In this document: piece by piece, positions 23,211-30,225 of the stretch
Position numbering within the stretch: position 1 is the stretch's first letter
Layout: each line of letters opens with the position of its first letter
NCBI GenBank assembly: GCA_937967805.1
Contig: CALBTC010000198.1
Span: 1-31,156 of the forward strand
Origin: an uncultured Anaerolineaceae bacterium
GTDB taxonomy: Bacteria > Chloroflexota > Anaerolineae > Promineifilales > Promineifilaceae
DNA length: 31,156 nt
Reading direction: 5' to 3'
Notes under the pieces: generated by a model
What the model was told of the DNA's origin: nothing
Seen by the model: the letters and a program-made list of their open reading frames with translations, nothing else
The model's database searches: none
Program-made: the position numbers and the translations under genes

Positions 23211-24044
23211 ATGCTCATTGTATTAATCCTAAAATTCGCAGTCGTTGCCGCATTTTTATTCATGTTTTGGCGACGGCCGTCCCTAAACTGGGGCGTTGGC
23301 CTGCTGACGGTAACATCGGCCGTTTTGCTAGACACCTTCCTGGGCACGTTTAACCGGGACGATATGCTGGCCCAGTTTGGCTTTTTCTTTTACGTTATTG
23401 CCGGGCTGTTGATTGGCGGGGCAGCCTTTTGGCTGTTTAGCCTATTCCAGCCTGTTCAGGCTTTGGTGATGAAACAAGGGGCAGCTGCAGCGGGAACGGC
23501 CGTTCCCTTCCAGTTCCCCACGCCCTCACAAGCCACAAGTAACACTGTCCAGTTCTCCCCCGGCACCGACGCCGTCGGCACCGCCTTCGACCGGCAAATG
23601 ATTTACGAAGAAATTCGGGACCGTTTGGGTCGAGAAGATGTGCTGGACCTGCTGTTTGATCTGGGCATCCGCGACAATGAAGTGATGACGCTGCAGCAAG
23701 ATATGCACCAGCTCATCATCAATTTAATGGAACTCACCGAACAGCGCGGCCAAACGGGGCAGTTGGCGCTGGCTGTGGAGCGCATTCTCACCCCGCCCGC
23801 CCCGGAAGCGCTGCCCCGCCTGGAGAAAATTTCGCTGGCGTCGCCGCCCACCATTTTGCGGCACTATTTGCTGGCCCATTACGATTTGGAGAAGCTGCAA
23901 AAAACGGCCGTCACCCTCGGCGTCGATTGGGAGCAGCTCCACATGACCAGCAAAAAATCCAAGGTGCGTGATTTGTTACACTATTTGTACCGGCGCAACC
24001 GCATTGATGAATTGATTGATTTAATGCAGGCCAACGGAGCGTAA
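23211..24044 (+). CDS. Membrane protein with two tandem effector-associated (death-like) domains
   Basis: 277 residues from the ATG at 23211 (AGAGGAAG just upstream); the longer open frame has no SD. Residues 1-82 hold about three membrane segments. A short linker leads to two similar helical domains: about 129-193 (IRDRLGREDVLDLLFDLGIR ... LIINLMELTEQRGQTGQLAL) and about 214-277 (LRHYLLAHYDLEKLQKTAVT ... VRDLLHYLYRRNRIDELIDL). The pattern, a leucine-rich helix, LGV/LGI, then a basic helix ending in RxxELI, is that of bacterial effector-associated/death-like domains used as adaptors in conflict-type signalling. The second is the more typical. It is 12 bp upstream of the zinc-ribbon gene. The family call is from memory of the motif. 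Confidence 0.7.
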   Translation: MLIVLILKFAVVAAFLFMFWRRPSLNWGVGLLTVTSAVLLDTFLGTFNRDDMLAQFGFFFYVIAGLLIGGAAFWLFSLFQPVQALVMKQGAAAAGTAVPFQFPTPSQATSNTVQFSPGTDAVGTAFDRQMIYEEIRDRLGREDVLDLLFDLGIRDNEVMTLQQDMHQLIINLMELTEQRGQTGQLALAVERILTPPAPEALPRLEKISLASPPTILRHYLLAHYDLEKLQKTAVTLGVDWEQLHMTSKKSKVRDLLHYLYRRNRIDELIDLMQANGA

Positions 24045-24056
24045 AGGAGCCGAATC

Positions 24057-24622
24057 ATGTCACGGCTGCTGAAAAGCCGGCTGATTCTCATTGTTTTATT
24101 GTTGGGGATGTTTGTTGGTGTGGGAACGGCCGTGGCTCAAACAGACAACGAGCTAGACCTTAGCTTGAGACGGGACTTCGGCACCGGAATTGGCAACAAC
24201 CCGCAACTTCATCTCTGGCAGCACAGCCGGGCGCACCACGCTTTACATTGTGATCCCCATCATCATTATTGCCATTGGCGGGCGGTTCCTCAGTTCGTGG
24301 ATTGCCAACCGGGGGCGCAAAGATAATGGGAAGTCTGAAATAAACGTTCATGGGCCCTTTGGCGGCACCATTTGTCCCAAATGCAACAAAAAAACCGTTT
24401 GCCCGTCACTTCTGGGGCATTAATCTGGTTGTCGGCAAATATGATCGCTGTCCACACTGCGGTAAGTGGGGTTTGGTGCGCGCCATGCATCCCGATGTGC
24501 TGGATGCGGCCGTTGAAGCTATGCAGCAAGCCGAAACCGTGCCAAATCAGGCAAAACCCGTCGACATAGACGACGAAGCTCGCTGGCGCAAACGCCTCGA
24601 CGACTCCAAATTCGACAGCTAG
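24057..24622 (+). pseudogene. Secreted/membrane zinc-ribbon protein gene with two frameshifts
   Basis: Three overlapping frames make one recognisable protein. Frame 1: signal peptide (LILIVLLLGMFVGVGTAVA) and LDLSLRRDFG. Frame 2: a membrane helix (LYIVIPIIIIAIGG) and ICPKCNKK. Frame 3: PFARHFWGINLVVGKYDRCP HCGKWGLVR to the stop. Deleting one C in the CCC near 24200 and one A of the A7 run near 24391 restores a single reading frame of about 187 codons with CxxC..CxxC. Both are homopolymer positions, so sequencing error is possible. An AAAGGAG site precedes the ATG. A repeated domain seen in related proteins between the LRRDFG and membrane part appears missing. Confidence 0.6.
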
Positions 24623-24632
24623 CCCACCGTCC

Positions 24633-24667
24633 ACTGATTACTGAAAAGTGAATACTGACTACCGGAT
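24633..24667. repeat. Heptanucleotide array, copy 2
   Basis: Five contiguous 7-mers: ACTGATT, ACTGAAA, AGTGAAT, ACTGACT, ACCGGAT. It begins 10 bp after the zinc-ribbon gene stop. Confidence 0.75.
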
Positions 24668-24730
24668 AGCACCTCTGTCATAGGGTCAACATCCCATTTA
24701 TTTTGCTGCGCAAATTTCCTATTATAGGAA

Positions 24731-24801
24731 GCGTAAGGCTGAATTGCTTTTCAACTCGTTTTCCTCCTCCTTCCTGCTCCGGGACCTTCCCGGAGCTTTT
24801 T
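24731..24801 (+). ncRNA. Possible small RNA with CCTCCTCC motif
   Basis: A strong intrinsic terminator ends a 70-nt stretch that has no gene. Just before the stem is TTTTCCTCCTCCTTCCTG, complementary to Shine-Dalgarno sequences. A palindrome (24716-24730) marks the upstream side. No convincing promoter was placed, so this is tentative. Confidence 0.35.
24776..24801 (+). terminator. Strong intrinsic terminator without an obvious gene
   Basis: GCTCCGGG and CCCGGAGC form a perfect 8-bp stem with an ACCTT loop, followed by five T. The zinc-ribbon gene ends 150 bp upstream and could also use it. Confidence 0.85.
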
Positions 24802-24887
24802 ATTGCCTGTATTTGGCTAAACCAGTCTCCTCATTTTCTACAAACCTAAAATTAGTGCTGTTTGACAAACAGGCGATTTCTATCTTG

Positions 24888-24957
24888 CGCGGAGCGGAGC
24901 AGCCTCAGATGCGGGGTGGGATCTAACCGTTCGCATCTGAGGATGCTCACTACGCTT
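24888..24957. repeat. Dispersed inverted repeat, copy B
   Basis: GAGCAGCCTCAGATGCG (24897-24913) pairs with CGCATCTGAGGATGCTC (24932-24948) at 16 of 17 positions. The right part matches copy A at 9860-9888 closely (27 of 29). Confidence 0.8.
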
Positions 24958-25008
24958 TACTTGAAAGAAATTGGTGCCAAAACCGCCCCCTAAAAGTTAG
25001 ATCGGTAC

Positions 25009-25037
25009 TTCACATTATGTAGTCTTTGGTGTATACT
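25009..25037 (+). promoter_or_regulatory. Predicted promoter of the mraZ operon
   Basis: TTCACA (25009-25014) and TATACT (25032-25037), 17 bp apart; the GTGG boxes start directly after the -10. Confidence 0.7.
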
Positions 25038-25071
25038 GTGGCCTATTGTGGTTAAAAGTGGGGCATTGTGG
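25038..25071 (+). promoter_or_regulatory. MraZ operator: four GTGG boxes with 10-bp period
   Basis: GTGG occurs at 25038, 25048, 25058 and 25068. MraZ is known to bind direct repeats of TGGG/GTGG-type boxes with 10-bp spacing upstream of its own operon in E. coli and Mycoplasma. The position over the transcription start fits autoregulation of the cell-wall cluster. Confidence 0.8.
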
Positions 25072-25156
25072 TGCAATATTCCATAAAAATCCCGGAAATC
25101 TATACTAAAATGGGGTAAACAGAACAGTTGTTCTAATTTTAGGCGAAACGACAATC

Positions 25157-25582
25157 ATGTTTTTAGGCGAATATACGCACACCATCGACAGCAAAGGCCG
25201 GATCACCATTCCGGCCAAATTCCGCAACCTGTTGGCCGGGGGCTTGGTGGTGACGCGCGGTTTTGACCAGAACCTGATGCTGTTCCCCATGGATGGCTGG
25301 CAAGAGCTGGCCGAACGTATCGCCCAACGGCCGTTATCAGACGAAGACGTGCGCGCTTTCCGGCGGCGTGTCTTTTCCGGTGCGGTAGACCTGGTGCCGG
25401 ATCGCCAGGGACGCATTTTGCTGCCCCCCTACCTGCGCGACTTTGCCCGGATTGAAGGGGATGTAGTTATCTCTGGCATGTTTAACTACCTGGAACTGTG
25501 GAGCAGCGAGGCGTGGAACACCGTCCGCGAAGACATCGAAAGCGATGGCGACGCCGCTCGCTGGGAAGATTTGGGAATCTGA
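25157..25582 (+). CDS. mraZ: Transcriptional regulator MraZ
   Basis: 141 residues, family length. FLGEYTHTIDSKGRITIPAK (2-21) and VDLVPDRQGRILLPPYLRDF (75-94) are the two AbrB-like swapped-hairpin repeats with DSKGR and DRQGR. It forms a ring and represses or tunes the division/wall operon. It is first in the operon, with a leader of about 110 nt; the SD is weak. Confidence 0.96.
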   Translation: MFLGEYTHTIDSKGRITIPAKFRNLLAGGLVVTRGFDQNLMLFPMDGWQELAERIAQRPLSDEDVRAFRRRVFSGAVDLVPDRQGRILLPPYLRDFARIEGDVVISGMFNYLELWSSEAWNTVREDIESDGDAARWEDLGI

Positions 25583-25602
25583 GCGAGATTTCAGGTGCCC
25601 AG

Positions 25603-26523
25603 ATGAATGCCGATTCCCACATCCCGGTTCTGTTTGATGAAGTGCTGGCTTTGTTGCAGCCGCAGCCAGACGGCCGTTACATCGACGGCACCGTGGGGGC
25701 AGGCGGTCACGCGGCTGGACTGCTGCAAAAATCTGCGCCCTCGGGGCGCGTTTTGGTCTTTGACAAAGATGCAGAAGCAGTCGTTTTTGCCCAAAAACAG
25801 CTAAAATCGTTTGGCGACCGGGTCACTTTCGTCCATGCCAGCTACGCTAAGATGGGCCACCTGGCACCACAGCACGGTTTTGCACAGGTCGACGGCATCT
25901 TGCTGGACCTGGGATTATCCTCCCGCCAGCTAGATGATGCCCAACGCGGCTTTTCCTTCATGAAGGAAGGTCCCCTGGATATGCGTTTTGATACCAGCCA
26001 GGGAGAAACGGCCGCAGACCTGATTAACAATTTAGATGAAGCCGCCCTGGCCGACATTTTTTGGCGCTACGGCGAGGAAAAGAGCAGTCGCAAGATTGCC
26101 CGGATGATTGTGGAAGAACGGCCGTTCACCACCACCACCCAGCTCGCCGACAAGATTGCCCAAACGGTGCGCCGGCGCAGCCGTATTCACCCCGCCACCC
26201 AGGTTTTTCAGGCATTGCGCATTGCCGTGAACCGGGAATTAGAAACGGTTGAAACCGGGGTGCTGGCGGCGTTAGAATTGCTGGGGCAAAATGGCCGTCT
26301 GGCCGTCATCAGCTTCCATTCATTGGAAGACCGCTTTGTCAAACAAACCTTCCGCCGGCTGAGCCAGGATTGCATCTGCCCGCCGGAACAGCCGGTTTGC
26401 ACCTGCGGCGGCGAGGCCAAATTTCGGCTCATCACCCGCAAAGCGGTCCAGGCTTCAGCCGAAGAGATTGCCCAAAACAGCCGCAGCCGCAGCGCCCGGC
26501 TGAGGGTCATTGAAAAGAAGTAG
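25603..26523 (+). CDS. rsmH: 16S rRNA m4C1402 methyltransferase RsmH
   Basis: 306 residues from the ATG at 25603 (AGGTG 6 nt upstream; HIPVLFDEVLALL is the usual N-terminus). It methylates N4 of C1402 in the decoding site. SAM motif DGTVGAGGHA (28-37), GILLDLGLSSRQLDDAQRGF, and ISFHSLEDRFVKQTFR are diagnostic. It has a cysteine cluster CICPPEQPVCTCGG near the C-terminus, typical of the family. Confidence 0.97.
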   Translation: MNADSHIPVLFDEVLALLQPQPDGRYIDGTVGAGGHAAGLLQKSAPSGRVLVFDKDAEAVVFAQKQLKSFGDRVTFVHASYAKMGHLAPQHGFAQVDGILLDLGLSSRQLDDAQRGFSFMKEGPLDMRFDTSQGETAADLINNLDEAALADIFWRYGEEKSSRKIARMIVEERPFTTTTQLADKIAQTVRRRSRIHPATQVFQALRIAVNRELETVETGVLAALELLGQNGRLAVISFHSLEDRFVKQTFRRLSQDCICPPEQPVCTCGGEAKFRLITRKAVQASAEEIAQNSRSRSARLRVIEKK

Positions 26524-26555
26524 GCAAGCGGGCAACAAATTGTTGCCTGCTTGCC
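26523..26555. repeat. 33-bp hairpin between rsmH and ftsL
   Basis: GGCAAGC-GGGCAACAA and TTGTTGCC-GCTTGCC form a long stem with small bulges. No T-tract follows, so it may modulate or process the operon mRNA more than end it. It begins at the rsmH stop codon. Confidence 0.65.
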
Positions 26556-26567
26556 ACCCATAAAATT

Positions 26568-27041
26568 ATGATGGCACGGCAAACCAGAGAACAGCTTAAG
26601 CGACTTAACGCCCTCACCGAAGCCCAGGCAGCCTTGGGCTGGGGCGTGATTTTGGTGTTGGCTGCACTGCTGGGCACCATTTACGTCAGCCAGGCCAGCC
26701 GCATTGCTTCCGTGGGCCGTCGTGTGCAAATTTTGCAAAACGAACTCACCGAGCTGAAGCGGCAAAACAACGATTTAGAACGCGACATTGCCGCCGCGCA
26801 GGCGTTAGACCGGCTGCAAGCAGAGGCAATTCGTTTAGGGTTTGTTGAAGCAGATCCGACAGATATCGAATACATTATTGTGCCGGACTATCCGGCCGAG
26901 TTAGAAGAGACCGATCCGCTGGAGATTGCTCCCACGGTAACGGCCGTTCCGCCACCGGCCGAAACTGTACGAGAAGCGCTTTGGCTCTATTTGAGTGATC
27001 GGTTCAGCGACTTTATAAGAGGCGAAGCTCGTGAACAATAG
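26568..27041 (+). CDS. ftsL: FtsL-like cell division protein
   Basis: 157 residues. One membrane helix (WGVILVLAALLGTIYV, about 25-40) is followed by a coiled coil (about 45-80, RVQILQNELTELKRQNNDLE) and LGFVEADPTDIEYIIV, the FtsL/DivIC pattern. The C-terminal tail is long and Pro-rich. It acts in the divisome with the adjacent penicillin-binding protein. It is placed between rsmH and pbp as in many dcw clusters. The call is by position and topology, as FtsL is weakly conserved. Confidence 0.75.
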   Translation: MMARQTREQLKRLNALTEAQAALGWGVILVLAALLGTIYVSQASRIASVGRRVQILQNELTELKRQNNDLERDIAAAQALDRLQAEAIRLGFVEADPTDIEYIIVPDYPAELEETDPLEIAPTVTAVPPPAETVREALWLYLSDRFSDFIRGEAREQ

Positions 27042-28725
27042 CCAAAAACGACGGATGTGGATAGTCGTAACCGTCCTGATTTTTGCCGCGCTCATCATTG
27101 TAGGGCGGCTTGTGGCGTTTCAGGTGGTGCAAGGGCCGGAGTGGGCCGAACGGGCCGGCGATGAAATCCTAGTAATTGCCAAACCGGATCGCGGTGCCAT
27201 TTACGACCGCAACGGGGCCGTTTTGGCCGCCAACACCGCCGACTACCAGATTGGCGTCTCACCTCGCCTGGTCACCGAATCTGAAGAATTGGCCACCGCC
27301 CTCGCCCCCATCCTGCAGCAGTCCCGCTACGAAATTTTAGGCGTGCTGCAATCGGACCAATCGTTCGCCCTGCTTTCCGGGCGCGTTTCGGCCGACGTGG
27401 CCGATTTGGTGCGCGCCCTGCCTTACGATGGGTTGCAAATTGATCCCCTGCCCCGCCGCTTTTATCCTCAGGGCGACATGCTGTGCCACACCCTGGGCTA
27501 CGTTGATTTTGACGGCAACGGCGGCAGCGGCGTGGAAGGCTACTACCAGCGTGAACTGGCCGGTGAAGCCGCCAGCGCCGTGATCAACATTTCTCCCCTT
27601 ACCTCCCAACAAAGCGTCATCGCCCACGAGGGAGCCGATCTGGTGCTTACTATTGATCGCTCTTTGCAGCATACGGTCGAGAGACATTTGCAAAACGCCT
27701 TGCAGGAGTATCGCGCCGTCAGCGGCAGCATTATCGTTATGGACCCTAACACCGGCGCCATTTTGGCCATGGCCAGCGCCCCTTGCTACGCACCGGCCGA
27801 ATTTTATGACACGGACCCCAAACTGCTGCTGAATCCGGCCGTAAGCCAGCAGCACGAGCCGGGCTCCGTTATGAAGCTGGTGACGATGGCCGCCGCGTTG
27901 GACTCCGGCGTAGTGACGCCGCAATCGACCTATTACGATGCCGGCATTTTGGAAGTGGGCGGCCATAAAACCTACAATTGGGACCGCAGCGCGCCGGGCA
28001 CGACAGATATGACCACGCTGCTGTCCCGTTCGCTCAACGTAGGTGCGGCCACGCTGGCCACCATGATGGGGCCAGACGTTTACTACGACTATTTGCAAAA
28101 GTTTGGCTTTGGTCGCCCCACCGGCGTGGACTTGATGTCGGAAGCAGCCGGGACGATGCCGCTGCCGGGTGATGCCCTGTGGACGGAATCATTTATTGCT
28201 ACCAACGCCTACGGACAGGGCATTGCCGTCACGCCGCTGCAGATGATTACGGCCGTATCCGCCCTGGCCAACAACGGCACGATGATGCAGCCTTACATCG
28301 TTCAAGAGATTCGCGGCGAAAACGGCACCTTTGTCCATGAACCCACCGTATTGAGCCGCCCCATCAGCCCAGAAACGGCCGCTCAAGTAACGGCCATGGC
28401 GACAACGGCCGTTACCCGCGAAGTATTTGAAGCCCAGGTCGATGGCTACACTATTGCCGGCAAAACCGGCACGGCCCAAATCGCCGAAAACGGTATTTAT
28501 CTGCCCGATGACGTCATTGGTTCGTTCATCGGCTGGCTGCCCGCGGAAAATCCGGAAATGATTGTTTTTATCAAGCTGGACCGGCCCAAAACCGCACCCT
28601 GGGGTTCGCAAACGGCCGCACCCGCTTTTGCTGATTTAGCTGACGAACTGGTCGTCATGCTCGACGTACCGCCAGACACCGTCCGCCTGCGCGCCGACGT
28701 GATGGCAGCCCGTCAAGACCGGTAA
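27031..28725 (+). CDS. ftsI: Class B penicillin-binding protein (FtsI/PBP2 type)
   Basis: 564 residues. One N-terminal membrane anchor (9-29), then a PBP dimer domain with RGAIYDRNGAVLAANT (54-69), then the transpeptidase domain. The catalytic motifs are S279-V-M-K282, S334-L-N336 and K478-T-G480. It cross-links septal peptidoglycan. GTG start overlapping ftsL by 11 bp. No PASTA repeats. The last codon and stop (CGG TAA) fall in a heptamer array. Confidence 0.93.
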   Translation: MNNSQKRRMWIVVTVLIFAALIIVGRLVAFQVVQGPEWAERAGDEILVIAKPDRGAIYDRNGAVLAANTADYQIGVSPRLVTESEELATALAPILQQSRYEILGVLQSDQSFALLSGRVSADVADLVRALPYDGLQIDPLPRRFYPQGDMLCHTLGYVDFDGNGGSGVEGYYQRELAGEAASAVINISPLTSQQSVIAHEGADLVLTIDRSLQHTVERHLQNALQEYRAVSGSIIVMDPNTGAILAMASAPCYAPAEFYDTDPKLLLNPAVSQQHEPGSVMKLVTMAAALDSGVVTPQSTYYDAGILEVGGHKTYNWDRSAPGTTDMTTLLSRSLNVGAATLATMMGPDVYYDYLQKFGFGRPTGVDLMSEAAGTMPLPGDALWTESFIATNAYGQGIAVTPLQMITAVSALANNGTMMQPYIVQEIRGENGTFVHEPTVLSRPISPETAAQVTAMATTAVTREVFEAQVDGYTIAGKTGTAQIAENGIYLPDDVIGSFIGWLPAENPEMIVFIKLDRPKTAPWGSQTAAPAFADLADELVVMLDVPPDTVRLRADVMAARQDR

Positions 28726-28809
28726 TCGGTGAACGGTAATCAGTAATCGGTTAACAGAATACCGATTACCGATTACCGATTACCGATCACGGAATACTGA
28801 TTACTGAAA
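28716..28809. repeat. Heptanucleotide array, copy 3, with inverted arms
   Basis: 28761-28809 is seven contiguous 7-mers: ACCGATT three times, then ACCGATC, ACGGAAT, ACTGATT, ACTGAAA. 28716-28755 holds the same unit on the opposite strand, so the two can form a hairpin. The left arm contains the ftsI stop and the right arm abuts the murF ATG. Confidence 0.85.
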
Positions 28810-30225
28810 ATGTTAACACTGGGTCACTTCTTAGAAACATTATCCACTTACGAGCAGACCGGCAGCGAGCCGGCTGTTTCGCGGGTGGTGATGGACAGCC
28901 GCGAAGCGGAACCGGACAGCCTGTTTGTTGCTTACAAAGGAGTCAACGTAGACGGGCACGATTTCGTCGCGGAAGCTTTTACCCAGGGAGCGATTGCGGC
29001 GCTGGTAGAACGGCCCATATCGGACGCGTTCGCAACCATAGACTTGCGCACCGCCGAGCCGCCTGCTGCACCCTTCAGCGCGTCCGCGCCTGTTTGCCTG
29101 GTGGTTGAAGATTCCATAACCGCCCTGCAGACGTCCGCCAAGGCGTGGCGCGCTCGCTTCCCTGTGGAAGTGATTGGTATTACCGGCAGCGTGGGCAAAA
29201 CGTCCACCAAAGAACTCACCCACGCCGTGCTGGCCAACAAGTACCGCACCTTTAAATCACCCGGCAACCGCAACAGCATCCTGGGCCTGCCCCTGGCGCT
29301 GTTTGATTTGCACGAAGACGATGAAAAAGCGGTACTGGAAATGGCTATGTACACGATGGGCGAAATTGCCACTTTGTGTGACATGACGAGTCCCAAAGTG
29401 GGTGTCGTTACCCTGGTCGGTGCCGTTCATTTGGAACGGGCCGGCAGTATGGAGAACATTGTCAAAGCCAAGCGGGAGCTGGTAGAAGCCCTGCCGGCTG
29501 ACGGCACTGCCATTTTGAACAAGGATGATGCCCTGGTGATGAGCATGGCCGACCACACCCAGGCTCGAATTTTTACCTACGGCCTGAACAACACGGCCGA
29601 TCTTTGGGCAAGCCATATTCGCTCAAAAGGGTTAGACGGCGTGCGCTTTACGCTGCACCACAAAAAAGAGTCGATGGTGGTGCAGGTGCCGCTGCTGGGC
29701 CGCCACAGCGTGCATACCTCGCTGCGGGCAGCGGCGGTGGGACTGGTAGAAGGGATGACCTGGGATGAAATTTTGCACGGGCTGCGCCATACGGCCGTTC
29801 AACTCCGTCTCGTCACGGTCCCCGGCCCCAAAAATTCGCTCATCATCGACGACACCTACAACGCCAGCCCGGACTCGGTGCTGGCAGCGCTGAACCTGAT
29901 GCACGATTTAGACGGCCGTTCCGTGGCCGTCTTGGGCGACATGTTGGAGCTGGGCTATTTAGAAGAAGAAGGCCACCGGCAGGTCGGACGTCGCGCTGCA
30001 GAAGTGGCCAAGCTGCTGGTCACTGTGGGGCAGCGGGCGCGCTGGATTGGCGAGGAAGCGATTGCCAGCGGTTTGCCCAAAGACAAGGTAGTGATGGTGG
30101 ATGATGCGGTGACGGCCGTATCCACCCTGGAAGAACTCATTGAAGAAAACGACACGGTCCTGGTCAAAGGATCTTTAGGGATGCGTATGGATCACATTAT
30201 CAACGCCATTGGACGGTACGACTGA
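28810..30225 (+). CDS. murF: UDP-N-acetylmuramoyl-tripeptide--D-Ala-D-Ala ligase
   Basis: 471 residues. It adds D-Ala-D-Ala to complete the muramyl pentapeptide. P-loop GITGSVGKTSTKE (123-135), YRTFKSPGNRNSILGLPLAL, VVTLVGAVHLERAGSMENIV and IIDDTYNASPDS are family motifs. The Mur ligase N-terminal domain is short as in MurF. No SD is present: the array ends exactly at the ATG, so translation may depend on coupling or on weak initiation. murE would be expected between ftsI and murF and is absent from this window. The stop overlaps the mraY start by one base (TGATG). Confidence 0.93.
   Translation: MLTLGHFLETLSTYEQTGSEPAVSRVVMDSREAEPDSLFVAYKGVNVDGHDFVAEAFTQGAIAALVERPISDAFATIDLRTAEPPAAPFSASAPVCLVVEDSITALQTSAKAWRARFPVEVIGITGSVGKTSTKELTHAVLANKYRTFKSPGNRNSILGLPLALFDLHEDDEKAVLEMAMYTMGEIATLCDMTSPKVGVVTLVGAVHLERAGSMENIVKAKRELVEALPADGTAILNKDDALVMSMADHTQARIFTYGLNNTADLWASHIRSKGLDGVRFTLHHKKESMVVQVPLLGRHSVHTSLRAAAVGLVEGMTWDEILHGLRHTAVQLRLVTVPGPKNSLIIDDTYNASPDSVLAALNLMHDLDGRSVAVLGDMLELGYLEEEGHRQVGRRAAEVAKLLVTVGQRARWIGEEAIASGLPKDKVVMVDDAVTAVSTLEELIEENDTVLVKGSLGMRMDHIINAIGRYD

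Larger units (their letters stand above)
24623..25156. other. 534-bp intergenic region before mraZ
   Basis: It holds a heptamer array (24633), a 15-bp palindrome TTCCTATTATAGGAA (24716-24730), a terminator hairpin that may end a small RNA (24776), inverted repeat copy B (24888), and the mraZ promoter/operator (25009-25071). A 60-codon frame at 24744-24926 runs through the terminator and is not supported. Confidence 0.7.

Noticed and set aside
24744..24926. Sixty-codon open frame before mraZ
   Set aside because: It runs through a strong terminator hairpin and a dispersed repeat, with no similarity to known proteins.
27337..28098. Minus-strand open frame of 253 codons
   Set aside because: Antisense shadow of the penicillin-binding protein gene, low-complexity His/Gly composition.
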